Part shown: piece by piece, positions 21,596 through 30,732 of the stretch
Layout: every line of letters starts with the position of its first letter
Position numbering within the stretch: position 1 is the stretch's first letter
NCBI GenBank assembly: GCA_036172665.1
Contig: CM069872.1
Location: 24,246,001 to 24,310,000, forward strand
Length of the DNA stretch: 64,000 bases
DNA from: Prosopocoilus inquinatus
Lineage: Eukaryota; Arthropoda; Insecta; Coleoptera; Lucanidae
Direction of reading: 5' to 3'
Notes under the pieces: generated by a model
Told to the model about the DNA's origin: nothing
What the model saw: only the letters and a program-made list of their open reading frames with translations
Database searches by the model: none
Made by a program: the position numbers and the translations under genes

Positions 21596-22413
21596 TTACA
21601 CAATATTACTCTTATCTATCCCACTGTTATATGTTTTATTGAAACCCAACCATTTCACGAACACTTTATTTTTATTTCTTTTTAAACCTTTTTCCACGAG
21701 ATAAACGTCTGGATATTTTACTTTTTGCAATTGTTCTTTATAAAATCCTCCTAATATATCATTTCCAGTTGCGTCTTTTAATAAATAAGTGATTGGATTT
21801 GTTAGTTGTACTTTTCGAATCGCAAAAACTTCCGTTGACCAATTAGGTAAATATTTCTTATCGAAAATTCCTCTTATTTTAGAAATGCGTACGTGATCAC
21901 CGACACTGAATTTTTTACTTTTGAGGTCAACTCATTTAATTTTGCTATACACGGTATTTAATAATTTCTCTTCGTTATTCTTCCCCACTTCAATCGGTTT
22001 CATATCTGTGGCTCTGTGCTTTTTTTTGTTGTATTTTTCCACGACACGTTTTAATAAATTTATCCACTTGTAATTTCCTTCTTAAATTCCTGATTGAAAA
22101 ATTCCTTTCCCAAATCCGTTTGAAGATTATCTGGTATTTGTTCCTTAAACACCTTTTGCATAGTATTGCTGACTTCTAATCCGGATTTATTTTTTAGAGG
22201 AAACGCCCAAATATATTTTGAAAAGCAATTAATTACAACTAATATATATTTATAGCCGTTATTTTCTTTAGCATAAGGAAGCATTTCCACCAAATCAGCT
22301 TGATACAAATCGTTTAAAGATTTAATTATGACTCTACGCCTTTTGAAATTAGTTCTCGCAGGTTTGTGAATTTCATTTACTACTTGTTTTTTAGCATCTG
22401 TAATTACGTTCAT
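21596..22413 (-). pseudogene. Polinton integrase, catalytic segment deleted
   Basis: This retroviral-type integrase would insert the element. The first catalytic Asp lies in QADLVEM and the second in TDLGKEFF. The coding sequence then jumps, near 22068, from FNQEFKK to a part that normally lies some 40 residues later (KWINLLKRVVEKYN, in another frame). The block with the catalytic Glu is therefore missing. The C-terminal part has KHRATDMKP, an in-frame stop near 21940, and a chromodomain-like tail (VYLVEKGLKRNKNKVFVKWL) ending at 21596. The protein cannot be active. Confidence 0.88.
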
Positions 22414-22418
22414 CGTCT

Positions 22419-23426
22419 TTATTTAATGATATGGGCTTCTCTTAGTTCCTCGATTATTGAATTTATTTCATTCGTGTGACTCGTATTATCGGCTGCTTGC
22501 GACGCTAACAATAAACTTAACCTATCAACGAGCTCGTTTGGATCATCCCAGTGTACGTAGTCAATTTTATTATCGGCCACTTCCATCAATAATCCGGTAC
22601 CTGTAGTATTACTGTCGTTAATTAACGGAGCCACAATATTTTTATACTTTTGCATTCTACTGCCATCTACTTGTTTATTCGACTTATAATGTCGTCGATG
22701 CGTATTAGTCCTAAGAATGATTTGTCTATAATTTTTAGCATCTTCTTTGCTGTAATTTTCAGGGAATTTTTTAAATAGTAATTCATATAAACCTGAAGTA
22801 CCTTTGTATCTTCTGTTTTTAACAATTATGTCAGCTCCATCGAGATTTAATGATGAGTCACTGATTCTTAAATTTTCAGTACTTTTATCGAGTCTCACTC
22901 CATATTTGTGATCAAATTCTTTATTTTCCTCGTCTGTGTACATATCATTGATGTATTTTCTAGGTAACGGTTGATATTGTTCCAAATAATCAACGTAGGC
23001 TTTCTCATCGAGACCTCTAAATCGTGAATCTTCTTCTTCATCCGATTCAACACTTTCTAAAATAGATTCTTTATATCTCTCTGACTCATCATCTTCATCT
23101 TCAAAGTCCATCAACGACGGTTTACGTTTTTTTATAGAAGAATATCTTTTTGGAGTTGCAAAATCATTTTGTTTCGGAGTTGTAAAATCATATTTTTGCT
23201 TCGGTTGTTGCTGTTGCTGTTGTTGTGAGGTTGAAGGTTTTACATCAATGCTAGGTAATTCAATTTCGCTTCTTGGTTGTAATTTGCTTTCGATATTTTT
23301 CAAATGCCTGGTAATAGGATCGAACATCTTTTCTTGAATTAATTCGCCATGTTTCAAATAGTTTAATTTTTCTCGAATACTTTTACGTTTTAGCAAAAGT
23401 TTTTGTTTCGTACATTTATCGGTCAT
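22419..23426 (-). CDS. Conserved Polinton protein, intact (335 residues)
   Basis: This is the only long minus-strand Polinton gene without a break. It has a basic, Lys-rich start; a Gln run (residues about 69-75); an acidic, probably disordered middle with DEDDES and SDEEED; a central KNRRYKGTSGLYELLFKKFPE region; and a strongly patterned C terminus (HWDDPNELVDRLSLLLASQ, then SIIEELREAHII). Proteins with this C-terminal pattern are common in insect Polintons and are usually left unnamed. It stops 5 bp before the integrase ATG, suggesting joint transcription. The function is unknown. A structural or core-associated role is possible from the acidic and basic layout, but this is inference. Confidence 0.75.
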   Translation of the reverse strand: MTDKCTKQKLLLKRKSIREKLNYLKHGELIQEKMFDPITRHLKNIESKLQPRSEIELPSIDVKPSTSQQQQQQQPKQKYDFTTPKQNDFATPKRYSSIKKRKPSLMDFEDEDDESERYKESILESVESDEEEDSRFRGLDEKAYVDYLEQYQPLPRKYINDMYTDEENKEFDHKYGVRLDKSTENLRISDSSLNLDGADIIVKNRRYKGTSGLYELLFKKFPENYSKEDAKNYRQIILRTNTHRRHYKSNKQVDGSRMQKYKNIVAPLINDSNTTGTGLLMEVADNKIDYVHWDDPNELVDRLSLLLASQAADNTSHTNEINSIIEELREAHIIK

Positions 23427-23484
23427 CTTGAGAAGTAACGGTTCGTATGATATTTTAAACCTTAATAACTACCACTTAAGTTCG

Positions 23485-24227
23485 TCAGAGATTTATATGC
23501 TGATCAAATCCTTTCCTGTATCTTCCATCGTCCATTCGATTATCTTTAAAAATGGTTACGAATTCGTACGGTCCACTTTTCCAACAGAGAGAACAAATAT
23601 CTTTAAATTTATTGAAATTCATGTCAGTGCCCACGTGATCGTTGTAAACGTGTTTCAAATTTAAGTCATCTTGCTTGAAAAGTATGAGTGCATTTGCATT
23701 GTCTCTAATCAGATGCTTTGGTACTTTAGCATATGTTTGAGAAAGATAAAACGAATCAATGTAATTATGTCTACCCATACTGAAATATTCCCTAATAATA
23801 TCTTGATTGTTGCACGCAACATCATCGAAAATAAAAATAGAATTAGATTTAGCTTCCGAAGGTGGAAGTATATTTTCACCTGCATTGTACGCAAAATAAC
23901 CTATACCCTTGATTGGTTTCAGTAGCTCTTCTAAATAAACATACTTCGGTGGATTTAAAGATTTCGAGTAGACGTATATGTTCTCAAATGCTAAACCATT
24001 TTGATGTTCGATCAAGTTAATTATATAAGGTTTGTTTTCCCACAATTCGAAGGGCCTACGATGATACATCTCAAGGTTGATGGAAATAATACACCGTGTC
24101 TCTTAAAACGTTCCCCTTCAAAACTATCATTATTTTCAATGTTTAAAGTTGTTTTTTGTTTAACTAATCTCATATTGCTAGATAGATGGAGCGTCACGTA
24201 AGAAATGTTATGAAATAGTCTCAACAT
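23485..24227 (-). pseudogene. Polinton genome-packaging ATPase (FtsK/HerA type), frameshifted
   Basis: This would drive DNA into the capsid. Walker A is GPSNCGKTNLI (near 24050) and Walker B is SIFIFDDVA (near 23835), followed by MGRHNYIDSFYLSQTY, the sensor-like region. The frame is lost immediately after Walker A, within a short TA-rich run near 24022, and the C-terminal two thirds (to 23485) are then open. The protein is of normal length for the family apart from this. It reads divergently from the PLA2 gene that starts at 24287, with 59 bp between the two start codons, so a bidirectional promoter is likely here. Confidence 0.9.
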
Positions 24228-24286
24228 TTGAATTTATATTCAGTTAGGGAATTGTCGTTTAAGAAATCACATGATATTTTATTAGA

Positions 24287-24828
24287 ATGAAATGTTATAT
24301 AGGAGACGGATTATTAAATACGGCTATCAGTTATTTACCATTCGAACTACACATACCTACCTATAGATTTTGCGGACCCGGTACTAAACTTCAAGAACGT
24401 CTGGCACGCGGTGACACCGATATAAACGGCTTGGATGAAGCTTGCAAGGAGCACGACGTAGCATATTCTCAAGAAAAAGATATAACACGTAGACATGTGG
24501 CAGATAATAAGTTATATAAGAGTGCAATGGAGCGATTTCAATCTAAAGACGAGAATGTGAAAGAAGTAAGGGAAAAAAATGAAGAACTAAAAATGGACGT
24601 AGATATTGCTGACGACTTTCCGATGAAACCGTACGTGTTTGAAAAGAAAAATTATATATAGACAATAACAATGATTTCGAATCTAAAAAAATAAAAATAA
24701 ATCCAAGTGATCCTGTTACACTGAAAAGAAAATTAACTATTGATGATGAAGATGATGATGATGATGACAACCTAGAAAATTGTGCTAAAAGAAACCGTGA
24801 ATCGCATGAAGATGTAAATTTATTTTAA
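24287..24828 (+). pseudogene. Polinton phospholipase-A2-like protein, frameshifted tail
   Basis: The N-terminal 124 residues are open (24287-24661). The Ca-binding loop is YRFCGPGT (residues 26-33) and the catalytic pair is in DEACKEHDVAY (His56, Asp57), with a later Asp in VADNKL. The domain is of the kind found in parvovirus VP1, adintoviruses and Polintons, where it breaches host membranes during entry. A frame change in an AT run at about 24655-24661 cuts off an acidic tail (to 24828) that contains an Asp run. The enzymatic part itself appears undamaged. Confidence 0.85.
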
Positions 24829-24887
24829 TAAATTCCGCGAGGATAAAAGTATTACTTCAGTATGTAACTAAAATTCAAAGACTAAAG

Positions 24888-25266
24888 ATGGCAAAATTAA
24901 ACGAGAAAACTAAAACAAAAAATAAGAAAGTGCCTCTTTCGAAAGTAATCGAGCAAATAAAGAAACGAGTGCTTATAAAGAAACCAAGCACTCTAAATAA
25001 TGCAGTTAAAATAGCTTTAAATTTATCTAATTTTAATTCCTAAAACAGGAGGAGTGTTACCTTTGATACCAATTTTTGCTGGTCTCAGCGCTTTAGGAGC
25101 TCTAGCTGGCGGAACGAGTCGAATCATAAAAGCAGTAAACGAAGCGAGAGGCGCGAAAGAGCAATTGAAAGAATCACAGTGTCATAATAAATCGATGGAA
25201 GCGATAGCAATGGGCAAAGGATTGTATTTGAAACCGTACAAAACTGGGCTTGGACTTTTTTTATGA
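24888..25266 (+). pseudogene. Polinton small hydrophobic/basic virion protein, frameshifted
   Basis: The first 51 codons (24888-25043) encode a very basic segment (KTKTKNKKVPLSK). The frame then shifts near 25030 to a hydrophobic Gly/Ala-rich helix (PIFAGLSALGALAGG), followed by a charged stretch and a final GLYLKPYKTGLGLFL. That pattern of hydrophobic helix plus a Gly-Leu-Tyr-Leu-Lys end is typical of small capsid-associated proteins of Polintons, likened to membrane-active or core proteins of adenoviruses. It overlaps the protease start by 4 bp (atga). Confidence 0.7.
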
Positions 25267-25658
25267 CCAGCATCATTAAAAAAAAAGAAAAATTAAAAAT
25301 TCCACAAAATCGACCGATGACTAACATTGATTTAGAAAAATATGCACAAATTATGAAAATTCCACATTTCAGAGGTGTCTTTATGAGGGATGCATTACCT
25401 AAAAAAATTGGAAAAAATGAAAGAGGAATAATTAATTTGGACAGTGCAAATGGTCCCGGTACTCATTGGACAGCCTACAAGAAAACGGAATCTCAAGTGC
25501 TTTACTTCGACAGTTTTGAAAATTTAAAACCACCTGGGAAAATCACAGCATATTTTAATTCTAGGGTGCAGTGTAAAATTTTTTATAATCATAGTTCATA
25601 TCAAACTTATAACAGTTCTAATTGTGGTCAATTATGTTTATCATTTCTTTCTAATTAA
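25263..25658 (+). CDS. Polinton adenovirus-type cysteine protease, intact
   Basis: This 131-residue protease matures virion proteins. The expected catalytic residues are all visible in order: His68 in GPGTHWTAY, Asp83 in VLYFDSF, Gln114 in SSYQTY and Cys121 in NSSNCGQLCLSF. There is no stop or frameshift. The Met at 25263 overlaps the end of the previous gene by 4 bp. It is slightly short at the C terminus compared with adenovirus protease but normal for Polintons. An intact reading frame in an otherwise broken element could be chance, or the element may be fairly young. Confidence 0.9.
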   Translation: MTSIIKKKEKLKIPQNRPMTNIDLEKYAQIMKIPHFRGVFMRDALPKKIGKNERGIINLDSANGPGTHWTAYKKTESQVLYFDSFENLKPPGKITAYFNSRVQCKIFYNHSSYQTYNSSNCGQLCLSFLSN

Positions 25659-25719
25659 ATAATTACTAAGTTAATGACGTCTTGTTTTTCATTCGTTTGA
25701 TAACTTTCAACCTAGTGAA

Positions 25720-26549
25720 ATGTGTTCGTTTACGTTCACGTTATCAGGCAAAGAATCTGTGTTGTCAGCTCAAATATATCCACCAATTACATTAGATAAT
25801 GAAAAGTCATACGTTCTCGGACTGAGTGATTTTTATTCGTTCAATGCAATTCCTAATGTCGATGAAACGAACAATAAATTTTATATCGACAAATATGTCA
25901 TAGAAGTGCCCCAAGGGGCTTATGAAATAACAGACATCGAAAACTATATAAATCAGAATTGTTGGAAATTAATTTGGAGAGGAAACAAATTAAAAGTAAC
26001 AGTAGCGGCAGTAATAGTAGTAGTATTGGACCGTCATTCCAATTCCCTAATATGAGTAACAGAAAACCAAACTTTGTTAAGAATACTATAATTAAAAGTA
26101 CACCCGATGATGATGATATAGTATTTAAAGGAAATACTAATCATAACACATTAAAATACGAAATAAAAAGCAACAATATTATACATTTTGAAATAACAAA
26201 TTCTATTGCTCCGCTTTTGGGATTTAACAGAAAAAAATTGGATGCAAATAAGAAATACACGTCAGATTTTGCCATCAATATTTCTAAAGTTAATGCGATT
26301 TGTATTGAATGTAATCTAATTAACAATTCCTATAATAACAGCAATCAAGATCACGTGATACACATATTTTTTCCCCTGGTGCCCCCTGGTTTTCGAATAG
26401 TGGAAAAAGTAAACAACGTTATTTATCTACCAATCAGTACAAAATATTTCGATGAAATTGTCATTAAAATACTAGATCAAGATAAAAATCTAGTTAATTT
26501 CAAAAACGAGATCAGAACGGTAAGACTTCACTTAAAAGAGTTAAAATAA
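25720..26549 (+). pseudogene. Polinton minor capsid (penton-like) protein, frameshifted
   Basis: The N-terminal 80-90 residues are open from the ATG at 25720 (FTFTLSGKESVLSAQIYPPI, then VPQGAYEITDIENYI). The frame changes near 25965-26000 and the rest is open to 26549 (APLLGFNRKKLDANKKYTSD, NAICIECNLI, FFPLVPPGFRIVEK, VRLHLKEL). The conserved order matches the minor capsid or penton-base single-jelly-roll proteins of Polintons. It lies directly upstream of the major capsid gene, as usual. Confidence 0.85.
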
Positions 26550-26565
26550 GAGCTAAGAAAAAAAA

Positions 26566-26712
26566 ATGGTGTTTCAATACAATATTTTTCCGTATAAGGA
26601 TATAAAAAGAAAAGTTTTAAACCAAAAGTTCAGTTTACAGCAGCATTTGAAGGAGTTAACAACTGAAAATAAGCAGTTTTTATTATCATTAGGATTCCAG
26701 TTATTACCATAA
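26566..26712 (+). CDS. Small Polinton protein between capsid genes (48 residues)
   Basis: This short frame starts MVFQYNIFPYKDI and ends FLLSLGFQLLP. It sits 17 bp after the minor capsid stop and 11 bp before the first ATG of the major capsid gene, filling the gap exactly. Its basic start and the LT-N-xFLLSLGF ending look like small proteins in the same place in other Polintons; I rely on memory for that. Function unknown. Confidence 0.55.
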   Translation: MVFQYNIFPYKDIKRKVLNQKFSLQQHLKELTTENKQFLLSLGFQLLP

Positions 26713-26722
26713 GAAAAACAAT

Positions 26723-27932
26723 ATGAGTTTCGGTATGTTGAATATTCGTCTTAATAGACAATTCAATTACAAACTGTGAATTGCACAGTCATCCAACTTA
26801 CGCAAACACCACTTTAAATAAATCCGACGAAATTCGAATTCCAATTCAAACGCAGAACCTTTATACATTACCATCTCAAAGTTACCTCTATATCGAAGGA
26901 AAATTACTCGATCACGATAATAAAGTGACCAACACATTACATTTTGTAAATAATGGTATAGCTTTTCTGTTCGATGAAATCAGATATGAACTTGGAGGAT
27001 CGGTGATCGATCGAGCTCGAAATCCCGGGATAACTTCCACGATGAAAGGATACGTTTCTTTCACACATAACGATTGCATACGATACAACAACGCAGGCTG
27101 GAATCACTTTGAAAATCCTACAATCACTGATCAGCAAGGAAATTTTAGCGCTTGCATTCCATTGAAGATTCTACTCGGATTTTGTGAAGATTATAAAAAA
27201 ATTTTGGTGAACGTGCGACAAGAATTAGTACTTATTAGAAGTTCTTCCGATCTAAACGTAACTGTTACTACAAAAAACGGGAAAAAACCTAGAATTGAAC
27301 TTTTAAAATTATTATGGAAAATTCCTCATGTCCAAGTAGCCGACGCCGAAAAATTACAATTACTTAGATATATCGAACAAGAAAGGGATCTCGAGATTGC
27401 GTTTAGAAATTGGCAGCTACACGAACTACCTCTACTGCAACAAACCATGAGACACACCTGGAACGTAAAAGCGAGTAGTCAGTTAGAGAAACCACGTTTC
27501 GTTATTGTCGGTTTTCAAACTAGTAGGAAAAATGATGCCTTAAAAAATTTCAGTCAATTTGATCATTGCAACTTGACAAACATAAAATTATACTTAAATT
27601 CAGAAGTCTACCCTTATGACAATTTAAATTTGAATTTCGACAAACATCAGTTTCCTTTTTTGTATGAAATGTACGCTCAATTTCAATATTCCTATTATTA
27701 TAAATCTGCAGGCGAACCTTGTCCTAGTTTTTCAAAATTTAAAGAATTAGCTCCCCTAGTCGTTATCGATTGCAGTCGACAAAACGAAACGCTAAAGACA
27801 GGTTCCGTCGATATCAGACTTGAATTTGAAACCGACAAGAACGTTCCCGCAAATACGTGCGCTTATTGTTTAATATTGCACCACAGATTAGTTAAATACA
27901 ACCCGCTAACGAATGTGGTAAAAATGTTCTAA
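26723..27932 (+). pseudogene. Polinton major capsid protein, N-terminal frame broken
   Basis: A double jelly-roll capsid protein is expected here. From 26781 to 27932 the frame is open for 383 residues with family features: HPTYANTT, DEIRIPIQTQNLYTLPSQSY, FLFDEIRYELGG, KPRIELLKLLWKIPHV, and the C-terminal ANTCAYCLILHHRLVKY. The open frame begins with a TTG. The only upstream ATG (26723) is in a different frame and meets a stop at 26777, so a frameshift lies between them. Apart from the start the protein looks complete. Confidence 0.88.
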
Positions 27933-27937
27933 AAAAA

Positions 27938-28063
27938 ATGCCCATTCCAACGAAATACGTTTGTCCTAAATGTAAAGGAGAAACCGATATACCGGAACAA
28001 AAATGTATACCTTGTCTCACAGATCAATTGTTAAAAGAAATTAATGGAAAGAAACATTGGTGA
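27938..28063 (+). CDS. Tiny zinc-ribbon protein at the end of the capsid gene block
   Basis: This open frame of 41 residues begins 6 bp after the major capsid stop codon. It has two CxxC pairs (CPKCKGETDIPEQKCIPC), as in a zinc ribbon, and ends HW just outside the right inverted repeat. Its position, its intact frame and the perfect Cys spacing support a real protein. Small zinc ribbons often bind nucleic acid or act in viral transcription; that role is inference. Confidence 0.6.
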   Translation: MPIPTKYVCPKCKGETDIPEQKCIPCLTDQLLKEINGKKHW

Positions 28064-28071
28064 TTTAGCGT

Positions 28072-28762
28072 ATATTGAAATACATGACAAACAATTATTT
28101 CTGTAGTAGAATATGTAAAAATGTATATTTAGCTTTTTATTTAAAGAAATAAATAAATAAACAATTTATTTACAGCGAAAAATTTTATCATTTTCTCTCC
28201 TGACCTGTCCTAAGGTAAAATTACAACGTCGTTCAGTCATTGCTCGAAGAAGAAAGAATTTTGCTGACATTGATTCTGAAATACCACACTCTCGAATCTT
28301 AATTACAAGCAATATTTCTTATGCAAAGAAACGAACATATTATTACAAAACAGCAAGCGAACCGTGTTTTACTCTTTTCTTTCGAAATTTGAAGATTTTG
28401 AATTTAGTTTATAAATCATTGATATTTACGTTTTATTTAATTGTACAACGTTTTGCAGTTTCATAAAAATACATAAACGGCAATTACAAAGAGTACACGT
28501 AATTTATTTTCATAAGTTCTTTGATGGGAAAAAAGCGTCCTTAAAAATATTTTCTTGTAATATCTACAGAAATAAATGTAGAAAATTTCATTAAAAAAAT
28601 TTAAGCAAGCTTGCACTTTGAAAACGCGCGCGCGCCCACACACACACACACACACGCACACGCACACGCACACGCACACGCACACGCACACGCACACGCG
28701 CACGCGCAAGCGCACGCACACGCACACGCACACGCACACGCACACGCACACGCACGCGCACA

Positions 28763-28858
<96 letters not shown>

Positions 28859-29238
28859 AGTGGGTTCCATAAAAGAAGCCTTGGACTAGTTTTGCTGAAT
28901 CTGCACATTTTTCAAAGTTCATTGACTCGTTATACTGAACGAACATGCCGGATAAAATTACAACCCTTCTTCAAGGACTAAACGGGGGTTAGACTTATTT
29001 TTTTTTCTTAACGACCTCTTCTGGTATTATGACGTCATTGCCAACATTCTTCAGAGCTGCAAGAAGTAAAGATTTTTCTACAACGGCCTCTTCGGCTCAA
29101 GAACTAAAGGGGTAACTTCTTCACCTCTTAAACCACTCCCCTAACTTAGGGGAAACGATGGTCACTTCGGATGGGCACATGCCATCCGCAATTTTTTTGA
29201 AGGTCAAATTGATCCAGCATCCCGCTAGCTGTACTACT
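28072..29238. repeat. Polinton right terminal inverted repeat
   Basis: Reverse complement of 14400-15382, longer because of the expanded CA/CACACG microsatellite at 28627-28855. It ends in cccgctagctgtactact, next to the duplicated gtctcg (29239-29244). Confidence 0.92.
28627..28855. repeat. Expanded microsatellite in right TIR
   Basis: About 230 bp of (CA)n interspersed with (CACACG)n. The matching place in the left TIR (14788-14819) holds only about 30 bp of (TG)n. Open frames reading Thr-His or Cys-Val repeats here are artefacts. Confidence 0.95.
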
Positions 29239-29244
29239 GTCTCG

Positions 29245-30485
29245 CCGCTTCAAATTCCAAGGCATAAGCCAATCCATTCTTGTACGTCTTCGGATGGGTC
29301 ATTCTCAATGCCTGCTGGTTGTCTGGGTCACGGATTCCATCTATGAAGGTCTGTACCGTTAAACATTTGAGAAATTCAACAGGAGCTGTGGGATATGCCA
29401 ACTGGCGCAGAGGCGCTACGTCCGCTTCGAATTCCTGAAGACTTTCTCCGGATTTCTGACAGCGATTTCTCAACTGCGCGTGGTATGCCGCGGTCAGATG
29501 GGCCTGTCCGTAACGCATTTCCATCCTATTCAATAGCTTGTCGAAGTCTTCTTGTTCGTCTGGCGGCATCGTCTGTAGCACATCGATAGTGTCCCCTCTC
29601 AAGGCCACAATTAACGAAGTGGCTTTTTCGCTTGCCGTTCATCTGTTCGCCTTTGGTGCTGCTTCGAACTGTTTGAAGTAGTTGGGCCAAGAAGACTTTC
29701 CATCGAACGTTGGTGGTTTTATTTTCAATTTCGAATTTTCTGCTGGTCCTTCCACAATTCGGGTTTCATTATTTTCTATTGTTTCCACTGGTGGCTGATC
29801 CCCGAACACTCGCAACCCCGCCATGATTTGTTCCAGATTTTTGATTTTGTTATCCTGCTGGAATATTATTTCTTCCACATTTTCTTGCAGGTTCCTTGTT
29901 TTTTCCGATATTTTTACCACTAGTTGATCTTCTAGTCCTTCGAAATTTCTTTTCTAAGTCTCTAGATTGTTCCAACAATTTATTTTGTAATTTGTCGAAA
30001 TTTCCTGATTGTTCTAGAAGCTCTTCCTCTAAATTTCTGGATTGTTCTCGAAGCTTCTCTAAATTTCCAGATTGTTCTTGAAACTTTTCGTCCAAATTTC
30101 TGGATTATTCCATCAATTTAGTTTGCAACTCATCTTTGAAGTTTACAGATTGTTCTCGAAGTTCGTCCTTGAAATTTCCAGATTGTTTTCTGGATTGTTC
30201 TCGAAGCTTCTCTAAATTTCCAGACTGTTCTTGAAATTTCTCGTCCGAATTTCTGGATTGTTCTCGAAGTTCATCCTTCAAGGTTTTATTAAAATCGACG
30301 GGACCACACGAAATTTCGAAAAGGAACGTTTCTGGATTTTCACCAGCTGTCAACAAATCGCACCGGAGACGCTGTTGAAGTGCGCCTTTCAAACCACAGG
30401 CACAGGTTTCTAACTCTCGTTCTTCCAATTCGGTTTTTAATTCGGCCACTTTTAAGTCTTTCAACAACACTTTTCTCGTAGCCAT
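29245..30485 (-). pseudogene. Gypsy gag, 5' part: SAP-like start, coiled-coil repeats, capsid region
   Basis: It starts at ATG 30485. Residues about 8-45 (LKVAELKTELEERELETC, GALQQRLRCDL) resemble a SAP-type DNA-binding helix pair. Next comes a long region of short repeats built on EQSRNLEKLRE-like units, predicted to be coiled coil, followed by the capsid-type region (KPPTFDGKSSWPNYFKQFE, then YHAQLRNRCQKSGESLQEF and MTHPKTYKNGLAYALEFEA). Breaks are an in-frame TAA at 30107-30105, a frameshift near 29930 and an in-frame TGA at 29641-29639. The Polinton interrupts it at 29238/29245. Confidence 0.85.
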
Positions 30486-30560
30486 TGTTTTTTTTTGGAG
30501 TACTTATTTAATAATCTGATTAATTTAATTTACTTTAAATTGTTTATTTATTTGCACAAA

Positions 30561-30577
30561 CCCGCACACCGACACCA
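30561..30577 (-). other. Candidate primer-binding site of the gypsy element
   Basis: The coding strand reads tggtgtcggtgtgcggg starting two bases after the 5' LTR. TGG at the start fits pairing with the CCA end of a tRNA. The tRNA could not be identified. Confidence 0.5.
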
Positions 30578-30578
30578 C

Positions 30579-30732
30579 TGTTACGTTTCTAGGATTTGCA
30601 TTTGTTTATTTAATTGAATAAAAACACTCGGTAAAAACTTAACCGTAATTTAATAATACTTACAATCTAATTTATTTGTAACAATTTATTTACACACTAA
30701 ATCTAACTTCGACGATTGCTTTTTAGAACTCG
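30579..30732 (-). repeat. 5' LTR of the gypsy element, truncated
   Basis: It starts tgttacgtttctagg and follows 9880-10033 closely with a few substitutions, then stops after gaactcg. The remaining half of the LTR is missing and the next bases are unrelated. Confidence 0.85.

Larger units (their letters stand above)
14400..29238. mobile_element. Polinton/Maverick (adintovirus-like) element, 14.8 kb
   Basis: This is a giant self-synthesising DNA transposon or endogenous virus. Its ends are agtagtatagctagcggg and cccgctagctgtactact (AG...CT ends), inside terminal inverted repeats of about 1 kb. The 6-bp duplication gtctcg flanks it at 14394-14399 and 29239-29244. All of these are hallmarks of the class. 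It encodes on the minus strand PolB, a hypothetical protein, integrase, a conserved unnamed protein and the ATPase. On the plus strand it encodes a small hypothetical protein, PLA2-like protein, small hydrophobic protein, protease, minor capsid, a 48-residue protein, major capsid and a tiny zinc-ribbon protein. Most genes are broken, so the element is dead; it landed in the gag gene of a gypsy element. Confidence 0.96.
9880..30732 (-). mobile_element. Ty3/gypsy LTR retrotransposon carrying a nested Polinton
   Basis: The order on the minus strand is truncated 5' LTR (30732-30579), primer-binding site, gag, [Polinton 29238-14400], gag 3' end with zinc knuckle, protease-RT-RNase H, integrase-macro domain-CCCH, polypurine tract, and 3' LTR (10184-9880). 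Without the Polinton the element is about 6 kb. All its genes carry stops or frameshifts and the RT active site is mutated, so it cannot move by itself. The 5' LTR has lost about half its length at the right edge, so no target duplication can be checked. Confidence 0.9.

Noticed and set aside
28461..28908. Open frames of Cys-Val, Thr-His or Ala-Cys repeats
   Set aside because: They are translations of the CA/TG microsatellite in the Polinton TIR and exist in all frames.
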